NCBI GenBank assembly: GCA_046327915.1
Contig: JAXLXO010000005.1
Coordinates: 124,001-188,000 of the forward strand
Length of the DNA: 64,000 nucleotides
DNA from: VGTK01 sp046327915
Lineage (GTDB): Bacteria; Desulfobacterota; Binatia; UBA12015
Direction: 5' to 3'
Part shown: one piece after another, positions 1 through 6,908 of the stretch
Layout of the letters: the number at the start of each line of letters is the position of its first letter
How positions within the stretch are numbered: the first letter of the stretch is position 1
Position numbers and translations under genes: made by a program
The notes under the pieces: model-generated
Told to the model about the DNA's origin: nothing
Seen by the model: the letters and a program-made list of their open reading frames with translations, nothing else
The model's database searches: none

Positions 1-145
1 CTCGTGCGTGGTGTGCCGGGCATGGTCGTGACCGACCTTCCGGTTGTCAACCTGGCGTCCCGACGCCGTCGGCACGATCGTCGAACGGGCGGTGTCGTCG
101 CGCCGCACTTGCGCTGATACCCGGGAATGGGATGCAGTGATCGTC

Positions 146-1078
146 ATGACCTCCCGCCGTGGTGCGCCGCGCGTCGGCGTTTTCCTGCCGCTCGCCGGCC
201 TCGACTGGAGCGCGCTCCGCGCGCGGGCAAGCCTCATCGAGCGCCTGGGCTACGAGTCGGTCTGGCTCGACGACCACTTCTGGTTCCCGACGCGTCCCGA
301 CGAGGCGCATCTCGACGCGCTCACCGCGCTCACCGGACTCGCGGTGGCCACCGAGCGCCTCGTGCTCGGTCCGCTGGTGCTGTGCCAGTCGTACCGCTCG
401 CCCGCGCTGCTCGCGAAGATGGCGGCGTCGCTGGCGGACGTCTCGGGCGATCGCCTGGTGCTCGGCCTCGGCGCCGGCTGGATGGAGGAGGAGTACCGCG
501 CCTACGGCTACGCCTTCCCCGGACCGCGCACGCGCCTCGACCAGCTGGAGGAGGCGCTGCAGATCGTGCGCCGCATGCTCACCGAGCGCCGGGCGACCTT
601 CGACGGCGCGCACTACCACGTTGCGGACGCGCCGCAGCTGCCGAAGCCGAAGCGCCTGCCGATCATGCTCGGCGGCGCGAGCGAGCGCCTGCTGCGTCTG
701 GTCGCGCGTCACGCCGACGCGTGGAACTCGCCGAACCCGGCCTGGAAGGAGCTCGCCGCGAAGCGCGCGCGCCTCGTCGAGCTGTGCGCCGAGGCCGGCC
801 GCGATCCGTCCGAGATCGAGGTGTCGGAGCAGGTGATGGTCGAGCTGGTCGATCGCGAGAGCGACATCCCGGCGGCGCGCGACCGGCTCGGGCGCGAGCT
901 CGCGGGTTTCGTGAAGCTCGACGGCGACGTGCACATCGGCACGGCGGAGATGGTCGCGGACGCGCTGCGCGCGCGCGCAGCGCTCGGCGTGGCGCGCTTC
1001 ATGGTGATGTTCGGCGACTTCGGCAGCCCGGGACAGCTCGAGGCGTTCGCGGCGGGCGTCCTGCCGCGCCTCGGCTGA
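146..1078 (+). CDS. LLM-class (luciferase-like, F420- or FMN-dependent) oxidoreductase
   Basis: The 310-residue protein has the length and layout of a bacterial luciferase-like TIM-barrel oxidoreductase, which uses reduced F420 or FMN in the cytoplasm. The first strand reads RVGVFLPLAG, followed by an LGYESVWLDDHFWFP segment (strand 2 with acidic residues), LVLGPLVLCQSYRSPALLAK, and the family-typical DRLVLGLGAGWMEEEYRAYG glycine-rich stretch around residue 110. The frame stays open upstream to base 44, but the first 34 codons look like untranslated leader, so the ATG at 146 just before the first beta strand is preferred. The substrate cannot be told from sequence. A PadR-like regulator follows in the same direction 96 bases later and could control it. 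The class call is firm; cofactor choice between F420 and FMN is open. Confidence 0.85.
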   Translation: MTSRRGAPRVGVFLPLAGLDWSALRARASLIERLGYESVWLDDHFWFPTRPDEAHLDALTALTGLAVATERLVLGPLVLCQSYRSPALLAKMAASLADVSGDRLVLGLGAGWMEEEYRAYGYAFPGPRTRLDQLEEALQIVRRMLTERRATFDGAHYHVADAPQLPKPKRLPIMLGGASERLLRLVARHADAWNSPNPAWKELAAKRARLVELCAEAGRDPSEIEVSEQVMVELVDRESDIPAARDRLGRELAGFVKLDGDVHIGTAEMVADALRARAALGVARFMVMFGDFGSPGQLEAFAAGVLPRLG

Positions 1079-1174
1079 CGCGGCGGGCGCGGCACGAAGA
1101 AGAATTTGACGCGCGCGGCAAGATCCGCCGCGTTCGCGTGGAAGATCGCGCACGGTCGCGCGACGCTCGCCCGC

Positions 1175-1705
1175 ATGGCGCTCGACCACGTGGTGCTGGG
1201 TCTCGTCGCCGCCGGCGTGCGGCACGGCTATGCGATCTGGCGGCGTCTCGACCGCCCGACGGGCACGAACCTCCGCGTGCAGCGCTCGCACGTCTACGCG
1301 AGGCTGGCCGCGCTGCAGCGGCGCGGTCTCGTCGTCCCGTCGCCGCCGCGGACGGGCGACCGCCGCGCGCAGCGCGCGTTCGAGGCGACCGACGAGGGGC
1401 GCGCGTGGCTCCGCGCGTGGCTCGATCGCGAGCCGTCCGACGGGCTGGCCTTTCTCCATCGCGCGCTGCTGCTCAAGTGCGTCGTGCGCGCGCTGCTCGG
1501 CGAGCGGCCGTCAGGGCGCGGGCTCGCCGCGGAGAGCCGCGCACGGCGCTCCGTCGGGGACGGCGACGACGCGTCCGATCCGCTCGTGCGCCTGCTGCGC
1601 GAGCGCGCGCGACGTCATGCGGACGTCGAGCTGTGGCTGCTCGACCGGCTCGCCGCGCCGCCGTCGCCGGCTACGCGTGCTCGGCCGGGATCAGCGTCTC
1701 GATGA
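1175..1705 (+). CDS. PadR-like winged-helix transcriptional regulator
   Basis: The 176-residue protein begins MALDHVVLGLVAAGVRHGYA, the typical opening of PadR regulators (an N-terminal helix, then HGYxI), and continues with SHVYARLAALQRRGLV as the recognition helix and wing. The C-terminal half is Arg-rich and helical, as in PadR dimerisation domains. An upstream in-frame ATG at 1106 is less likely because the conserved domain starts exactly at the ATG at 1175. Its last 35 bases overlap the 3' end of the LysR gene on the opposite strand, so the two are convergent and overlapping. It may regulate the upstream luciferase-like gene. The low-complexity C-terminal end (after about residue 165) lies over the LysR gene and may be loosely conserved. 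Confidence 0.7.
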   Translation: MALDHVVLGLVAAGVRHGYAIWRRLDRPTGTNLRVQRSHVYARLAALQRRGLVVPSPPRTGDRRAQRAFEATDEGRAWLRAWLDREPSDGLAFLHRALLLKCVVRALLGERPSGRGLAAESRARRSVGDGDDASDPLVRLLRERARRHADVELWLLDRLAAPPSPATRARPGSASR

Positions 1706-2558
1706 ACTTCTCCGCCGCGGGCGAGAAGTGGCGCCCTTCCTTGTGGATGATGCCGAGCGGGCGGATGAAGGTCTCGTCGGTGATCGGGATGGCGATCAGC
1801 GACTTGTTGCGCACCTCGGGACGGACCGCGGGCTCCGGCGCGATCGAGATGCCGGTGCCGACCTCGACGATCTTCTTGATGACCTCGATGTTGTCGACCT
1901 CGGCGACGTACTGCACGCGGATCGCGTGCTTCTGCAGCGCGCGCTCGATCGCCTTGTGCGTCGGGATGTCCTTCTCGAAGCCGACGAAGTTCTGCCCGTC
2001 GAGCTTCTTGATCGAGACGCTCTTCTGCTTCGCGAACGGGTGCGCGGGGCTGCAGATGAGGACGAGACGGTCCTCGCGGAAGGGGATCAGCTTGATCTGC
2101 GGACGACGGGTCGGGTACGCGATCACGCCCACGTCGAGCGTGCCGCTCAGCACGTCCTCGTAGATCTGGTTCGACTTCTTGTACTCGAGCCGGACGTTCA
2201 CGTTCGGGTAGGCCTTCACGTAGCGCTTCAGCTCGTCGGAGAACTCGTAGAGCCCGACCGAGTGCACCGTCGCGACGCGGACCGTGCCGGCGACGATGTT
2301 CGAGAACGCCTGCAGGCGCCCTTCGAGGTCCTGGTACTTGCTGACGATGTCCTTCGAGATCTCGTAGAAGATCTCGCCCGCCGGGGTGGGGCGGACACGG
2401 CGCTTGGCGCGCTCGACCAGCTTCCGTCCGTAGCGCGTCTCCAGCGTCCGGATCTGCTGGCTGACGGCCGACTGCGTGACGAAGTTCTGGGCAGCGGCGA
2501 CCGAGAAGCTGCCGGTGTCGACGAGGTCGCAGAAGACCTTGAGAGTCTCGATGTGCAT
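1671..2558 (-). CDS. LysR-type transcriptional regulator (CysB-like)
   Basis: The 295-residue protein is full length for a LysR regulator. The N-terminal winged helix spans residues 1-60 (MHIETLKVFCDLVDTGSFS, then FVTQSAVSQQIRTLE as recognition helix). The periplasmic-binding-protein-like effector domain follows from about residue 90, with VRVATVHSVGLYEF, the LDVGVIAYP hinge strand and VGTGISIAPEPAV near residue 240. Codon choice includes more Lys and Ile than its neighbours, giving a more conserved, less Ala/Arg-rich protein. About 490 bases upstream carry no gene but contain a perfect 13-bp hairpin (2766-2798). The target is unknown; no divergent partner gene abuts it, which is unusual for the family. 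Confidence 0.92.
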   Translation of the reverse strand: MHIETLKVFCDLVDTGSFSVAAAQNFVTQSAVSQQIRTLETRYGRKLVERAKRRVRPTPAGEIFYEISKDIVSKYQDLEGRLQAFSNIVAGTVRVATVHSVGLYEFSDELKRYVKAYPNVNVRLEYKKSNQIYEDVLSGTLDVGVIAYPTRRPQIKLIPFREDRLVLICSPAHPFAKQKSVSIKKLDGQNFVGFEKDIPTHKAIERALQKHAIRVQYVAEVDNIEVIKKIVEVGTGISIAPEPAVRPEVRNKSLIAIPITDETFIRPLGIIHKEGRHFSPAAEKFIETLIPAEHA

Positions 2559-3049
2559 GGAGCTGGCGTGAGGCAGGCTTAAGGGTTCTGAAGCAGAGCA
2601 TTAGGTAACAGCGCGCTCCGCGAGCCGCAAATTTTCGGGCTTCGAGCGGGGCGCAGCAGACTCGGACGGTGCGGGGGGGAGGGACACCGTCCGGTTGCTG
2701 CGTGTCGGCGCGCGGGCCGGGGAGGCGTGCCGCTGCGCCCGGGGAGGGCTTTGGGGAGGGGGGTTGGCCCTGTCGGAGGGAGGGACTCCGACAGGGCCGA
2801 GTGGTGCTTGGGGGATGCTCCGGGTCTTTGCATCCCGCGTGCCACGCGCGGCGATCGGGTCGATGCGCGCAAAGTCTCGATTCCGTCGGGCGGCAGCGTC
2901 CGCGTGTGCGGGGGAGGAACGCGCCACGCGGACCGGAATGACACATTGGAGCGTGCGCGTGTGCCAATTCCGCCCCGCGACGTGGCGCACGTTCGTGCGC
3001 TCCGCCTGCGCAAGCCGCGACGCTCCGCGCCGCTGCGCGATCGCGCGCG
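2559..3049. other. 491-base gene-free region upstream of the LysR gene
   Basis: No convincing gene is seen on either strand. Open frames here are short, Arg/Pro/Gly-rich and have no recognisable domain. The stretch 2581-2640 is less GC-rich and is the likely promoter zone of the LysR gene, but I could not identify a convincing -35/-10 pair. The only strong structure is the hairpin at 2766-2798. Confidence 0.6.
2766..2798. repeat. perfect 13-bp inverted repeat (hairpin or operator)
   Basis: The arms GGCCCTGTCGGAG (2766-2778) and CTCCGACAGGGCC (2786-2798) are exact reverse complements separated by 7 bases. No T-run follows on either strand, so it is not a canonical Rho-independent terminator. 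It lies between two minus-strand genes and could end transcription of the 3050-3337 gene or act as an operator or leader hairpin for the LysR gene. Confidence 0.6.
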
Positions 3050-3337
3050 TCAGCGCTTGCGTTCGAGGACGACGAAGCGTTCGCGCAGCTGCTTCGCCTG
3101 GTCCTGGACCGAGGCGAGGCGGCGCGTGTCGGCGAGGACCTGGAAGAGCTCCCGCTCGCTCGCTTCCGATCGCGCGTCGAGCACCTCCTGCACCGCGGTC
3201 GTGATCTCCTCGACGAGGCGCGACACCTCGATCTGCGGAATCACCAGATCGCCGCGTCGCAGCGAGCCGCTCCAGTTCGAAGCGTACGGACGGAGGAGCT
3301 CGAGGATCTTGTCGCGGAGAGCGCAATCGTCGAGCAT
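3050..3337 (-). CDS. small hypothetical protein, 95 residues
   Basis: I do not recognise this protein. From the ATG at 3337 it reads MLDDCALRDKILELLRPYAS at the start, has a central IPQIEVSRLVEEITTAVQEV amphipathic helix, and ends in a charged helix (DQAKQLRERFVVLERKR). It is predominantly helical and soluble, with no signal peptide. Amino-acid composition (Leu, Val, Glu, Ile) is that of a real protein rather than an antisense shadow. The longer frame running upstream to 3706 would be antisense to the desaturase and is rejected. It is divergent from the desaturase gene with 139 bases between the starts. Confidence 0.55.
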   Translation of the reverse strand: MLDDCALRDKILELLRPYASNWSGSLRRGDLVIPQIEVSRLVEEITTAVQEVLDARSEASERELFQVLADTRRLASVQDQAKQLRERFVVLERKR

Positions 3338-3476
3338 TTCCGCGACGCTAACACGGTGGTTCCACCCCGCCAACGCGGATTTCCCGCGCCACGAACGAGC
3401 TTGCCAGCCCCGAGCGACCGTAGTTAGGTGGCCGCTTCCGGCGCGTCGAGGGAGCGTCGGGAAGGAAGGTCCGTCG

Positions 3477-4223
3477 ATGCCCGATTCGCTGCTGTTCTCG
3501 ATGCCCGAGCTGCTTCTCGCGATGGTCTGCGTGTTCGTCACCGTGCAGATCGCGACGCTGTGCACGACCGTGTACCTGCACCGTGCGCTGTCGCACCGCG
3601 CGGTGGCCCTCGCGCGGCCGGTCGAGATCACCATGCGCGCGCTGATCTGGCTCCTGACCGGCATCGAGCCGCGGCAGTGGGCGGCGGTGCACCGCAAGCA
3701 CCACAAGTTCGCCGACGCCGAGGGCGATCCGCACTCGCCGTACGTGCACGGCTTCTGGCAGATCCAGCTGCTGAACTACTTCTACTACCGGCGCGAGGCC
3801 GCGAACCCGGAGACCATCGCGCGCTTCACCCGCGACATGGTCGACGACGGCTGGGACCGCCTGTTCCTGCGCACGTCACTCGGGCTGCTGCTGTTCGCGG
3901 CGATCCTCGTGGTCGCGTTCGGACCGCTGCTCGGCCTGCTCGCGTTCGTCGCGCACGTGCTCTCGTACGTCTTCCTGAACTCGTCGGTGAACGGTGCCGC
4001 GCACTGGATCGGCTACCAGCGCTTCCCGAACAGCGCGCGCAACATGTGGCTCCTGGCGCTCCTGACCTCGGGCGAGGGGCTGCACAACAACCACCACGAG
4101 TTCCCCGGCAGCTCGCGCTTCGCGCAGCGCTGGTGGGAGATCGACCCCGGCTGGTACACGATCGCGATCCTGCGCAGCCTCGGGCTCGCGCAGCCCGCAC
4201 CGTCGGTCGCGATCGGCGACTGA
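3477..4223 (+). CDS. membrane fatty acyl(-CoA) desaturase
   Basis: This is a 248-residue di-iron membrane desaturase that introduces a double bond into an acyl chain. All three histidine boxes are present: HRALSH (HX4H) near residue 35, HRKHH (HX2HH) near residue 63, and HNNHH (HX2HH) near residue 203. Hydrophobic segments lie near residues 8-30, 46-60 and 120-165 (the last is a double span), as in the delta-9 stearoyl-CoA type. The protein is at the short end of the family and lacks a fused cytochrome b5. A strong GGAAGGAAGG ribosome site precedes the ATG at 3477, which is why the much longer upstream frame is discarded. It probably works with an external electron donor; the ferredoxin-like gene converging from 5116 is a candidate, by position only. 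Confidence 0.9.
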   Translation: MPDSLLFSMPELLLAMVCVFVTVQIATLCTTVYLHRALSHRAVALARPVEITMRALIWLLTGIEPRQWAAVHRKHHKFADAEGDPHSPYVHGFWQIQLLNYFYYRREAANPETIARFTRDMVDDGWDRLFLRTSLGLLLFAAILVVAFGPLLGLLAFVAHVLSYVFLNSSVNGAAHWIGYQRFPNSARNMWLLALLTSGEGLHNNHHEFPGSSRFAQRWWEIDPGWYTIAILRSLGLAQPAPSVAIGD

Positions 4224-4288
4224 CGGCGCACGGTTCCGCCGTTCCCGTTCGCGAGACGTCGGAGTTGCGCGCGCCGAAACGCCGGTCC

Positions 4289-5116
4289 CTACAGCCAGCC
4301 GCGGTGCTTCTGCGGACCGCCGGCGAGCTCCGCGCCGCCGGCGATCTTGCGCAGGTCGGCTTCGAGCTTCGCGAGCTCGGCCTTCTGGCTCGCCTCGAAG
4401 CTCGCGAGCTCCTTCGCGCGCCGGTCGCGGAACTCCGCGAAGCTCTTGCTCCACGAGCCGTGGAAGCTCGACAGGCGCTTCGAGAGCCCCTGGTAGAGGG
4501 CGGTGTTCGGCACGAACGAGCCGCCGCAGTGCGGGCAGTGCAGGACGACGCCCGGCCGCACGTACTGGTACGCGACCGAGAACTCGCCCTCGCAGCGGAA
4601 GCAGCGCAGCGGGACGTCCCAGTCGTCGAGGTCGGGCACGGCCGCGGCGAGCGCGTCCTCGGGGCTCATCGCCGCCGGTGCCGCGGCTGCAGCGACCGGG
4701 GCGGCCGCTGGAGCGGCCGCAGGTGCCGGGGCCGGGGCAGCGGCCGGAGGGGCAGCTGCCGGGGCGGCGGCGCCGCCGCCTTCGCCCTTGAAGCGTGACG
4801 GCGAGTCCGCGCCGAAGGTCTTGTCCGGGTGGATCTGCGCGGCGCGCGCGAGCAGCACGCTCTCGCTCTCGGGGATGTTCGGGTCCGGCACGCAGCAGTC
4901 GACGGGGCACACCGCGGCGCACGCCTCGTGGTCGAAGAAGCCCACGCACTCGGTGCACTTCTCGGGCACGATGTAGAAGAACTCGTTGGTGAGAGCCGCG
5001 TGGTTCGCACCGTCGAGTCCGAGCCACTCGACTCCGCCCTGGTAGATCGCGGTGTTCGGACACTCCGGCTCGCAGGCGCCGCAGTTGATGCACTCGTCGG
5101 TGATCATCGTGGCCAT
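4289..5116 (-). CDS. 2[4Fe-4S] ferredoxin fused to a zinc-ribbon and coiled-coil tail
   Basis: Residues 1-80 are a two-cluster ferredoxin: CINCGACEPECPNTAIYQGG carries the first CX2CX2CX3CP motif, and CTECVGFFDHEACAAVCP the second with the CX2CX8CX3C spacing of Chromatium/YfhL-type ferredoxins. Residues ~112-150 are a low-complexity Ala/Pro linker. Then a zinc-ribbon-like module follows: CFRC near residue 172 and CPHC about 20 residues later. The end is a charged coiled coil (AELAKLEADLRKIAGG). Most ferredoxins of this type end at about 80-110 residues, so the extra 165 residues are unusual. ATGs at 5116 and 5107 are both possible. It is divergent from the phosphonate operon with 105 bases between starts. 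The ferredoxin domain is certain; the role of the tail is unknown. Confidence 0.88.
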   Translation of the reverse strand: MATMITDECINCGACEPECPNTAIYQGGVEWLGLDGANHAALTNEFFYIVPEKCTECVGFFDHEACAAVCPVDCCVPDPNIPESESVLLARAAQIHPDKTFGADSPSRFKGEGGGAAAPAAAPPAAAPAPAPAAAPAAAPVAAAAAPAAMSPEDALAAAVPDLDDWDVPLRCFRCEGEFSVAYQYVRPGVVLHCPHCGGSFVPNTALYQGLSKRLSSFHGSWSKSFAEFRDRRAKELASFEASQKAELAKLEADLRKIAGGAELAGGPQKHRGWL

Positions 5117-5221
5117 GGCGGCGGACCCTATCAGGGGCGACGCGCGGCTTTCAATTCTTCGCGGCCTGTCCGCCGAACCCGGTTGCGGGGGTGGGAGGCG
5201 TACTCTAGGAAACCCGAGCCG

Positions 5222-6892
5222 ATGCGTCCGTCCTCGCGATCGCTCAAACGTCTCCTCGCCGAGCGACCCCAGGTCGTGGCGGCCGGCGCGCACGACGCGC
5301 TGTCCGCGAGGCTGGTCGAGCAGGCTGGCTTCGACGCCATCTGGGCCAGCGGCTTCGGCCTCTCGGCCGTCCGCGCGGTACCCGACGCCAGCATCCTCAC
5401 CATGAGCGAGACGCTGGAAGCGACCCGCGCCATGGTCGAGGCGACCTCGATCCCGATCATCGCCGACTGCGACACCGGCTTCGGCAACGCGATCAACGTC
5501 ATGCGCACCGTCGCCGACTTCGAGGCGGCCGGCGTGGCCGCGATCTCGATCGAGGACAACGTCTTCCCGAAGCGCTGCAGCTTCTACGCCGGCGTCGCGC
5601 GCGAGCTCGTCCCCGCCGAGGAGCACGCGCGCAAGGTCGCGGCCGCGAAGGCGGCGCAGCGCAGCGACGACTTCGTCGTGATCGCGCGGACCGAGGCGCT
5701 GATCGCGGGCTGGGGCAAGGAAGAGGCGCTGTCGCGCGCGCGTGCCTACGCCGACGCCGGCGCCGACGCGATCCTGATCCACTCGAAGCACCCGGACCTG
5801 AGCGAGCTCGCCGAGGTCGCCGCGGCCTGGGATCGCGACGTCCCGCTGGTGTCGGTGCCGACGACCTACATCGGCGCGTCGTTCGAGGAGCTCGAGCGCG
5901 CCGGCTTCAAGCTCGTGATCTACGCGAACCAGGCGCTGCGCGCGGCACTCGACGCGATGAAGGACGCGCTGCGCGCGCTGCGCACCGGCGAGGCCGCCGC
6001 GCTCGAGAAGCGCATCGCACCGCTCGAGGACGTGTACGCGCAGGTCGGCGTGTCGGACCTGAAGAAGAACGAGGCGCTCTACCTGCTGCCCGGCGGCTTC
6101 GACTGCTCGGCGGTGATCCTCGCGGCGGGTGACGACGGCGCGCTCGGCGAGCTGACGCGCGACCGTCCGAAGTCGATGCTCGACATCAAGGGCAAGACGA
6201 TCCTCGAGCGCCAGGTCGAGGCGCTCAACACGGCGGGCGTCAAGGACATCGCGGTGGTGCGCGGACACCAGAAGGCCGCGATCCACTACCCGAACCTGCG
6301 CTACTACGACAACGAGCACTGGGCGACGACCGGCGAGGTCGCGTCGCTGATGACCGCCGAGGACGAGCTGCGCGGGCCGGTGCTGTGCCTCTACGGCGAC
6401 GTGATCTTCGACGACGCGATCCTCGGGCGCCTGCTGCGCGCGCAGGGCGACGTCGTGATCGCCGTCGACCGCGCGTTCTACGACAACGTCCGCGCCGGCA
6501 ACGGCGCGCTGCCGGAGCGCCCGCACGACCTGGTCGTGACCGAGGAGCCGCCGGTGTCGGGCTACCGCTTCGTGCCGTCGTCGTCGGGCGCGGCCGTCCG
6601 CCGCATCGGACGCACGCTGCCGCCGGCCGACGCGCACGGCGAGTTCATCGGGCTCGCGCTGCTGTCGGAGCGCGGTGCGAAGCTGGTGCGCGAGGTCCAC
6701 GCGGAGCTCGCGCGCACGCACCAGGGGCGCTTTCACGAGGCTGAGTCGCTGTCGCGCGCGGCGTTCACCGATCTCCTGCAGGAGCTCATCGACCGCGGCC
6801 ACACGGTGACCTGCGTCGACGTCTACAAGGGCTGGATGGAGGTCGACACCTTCGAGGACTACCGCCGCGCGTGGTCCGAGATCCGCGCCTGA
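5222..6892 (+). CDS. PEP mutase fused to a C-terminal nucleotidyltransferase (phosphonate entry enzyme)
   Basis: Residues 1-290 are an isocitrate-lyase-superfamily barrel closest to phosphoenolpyruvate mutase, which isomerises PEP to phosphonopyruvate. Seen motifs: IWASGFGLSAV, the Mg-binding DCDTGFGN, IARTEALIAGWG and ADAILIHSK, all as in PEP mutase. The catalytic loop, however, reads E111-D-N-V-F-P-K-R-C-S120. The family hallmark is EDKx5NS, so the EDK lysine is Asn and the catalytic Asn is Cys; KRC is otherwise a lyase (KRCGH) feature. From about residue 296 a nucleotidyltransferase domain follows (VILAAGDDGALGELTRDRPK; LYGDVIFDD metal site), resembling the PEP mutase-CTP transferase fusions that make CDP-2-aminoethylphosphonate. 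It heads an operon that continues with decarboxylase and transaminase genes, which supports the phosphonate role. Lyase activity of the first domain remains an alternative. Confidence 0.82.
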   Translation: MRPSSRSLKRLLAERPQVVAAGAHDALSARLVEQAGFDAIWASGFGLSAVRAVPDASILTMSETLEATRAMVEATSIPIIADCDTGFGNAINVMRTVADFEAAGVAAISIEDNVFPKRCSFYAGVARELVPAEEHARKVAAAKAAQRSDDFVVIARTEALIAGWGKEEALSRARAYADAGADAILIHSKHPDLSELAEVAAAWDRDVPLVSVPTTYIGASFEELERAGFKLVIYANQALRAALDAMKDALRALRTGEAAALEKRIAPLEDVYAQVGVSDLKKNEALYLLPGGFDCSAVILAAGDDGALGELTRDRPKSMLDIKGKTILERQVEALNTAGVKDIAVVRGHQKAAIHYPNLRYYDNEHWATTGEVASLMTAEDELRGPVLCLYGDVIFDDAILGRLLRAQGDVVIAVDRAFYDNVRAGNGALPERPHDLVVTEEPPVSGYRFVPSSSGAAVRRIGRTLPPADAHGEFIGLALLSERGAKLVREVHAELARTHQGRFHEAESLSRAAFTDLLQELIDRGHTVTCVDVYKGWMEVDTFEDYRRAWSEIRA

Positions 6893-6908
6893 CGCGAGGA
6901 CCGCGGAC

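Noticed and set aside
44..145. N-terminal extension of the luciferase-like gene from ATG 44
   Set aside because: The 34 extra residues are Arg/Thr-rich with no link to the conserved barrel, which begins right after ATG 146.
5125..5154. Possible -35/-10 (TTGAAA, 18 bases, TAGGGT) on the minus strand before the ferredoxin gene
   Set aside because: The -10 matches only three of six bases and the predicted start would be almost leaderless. Could be real but too weak to call.
5222..6100. Interpretation of the first domain as a 2-methylisocitrate lyase
   Set aside because: The loop has KRC but not KRCGH, and the other motifs and the neighbouring decarboxylase and transaminase favour PEP mutase. 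Kept only as an alternative in the finding.
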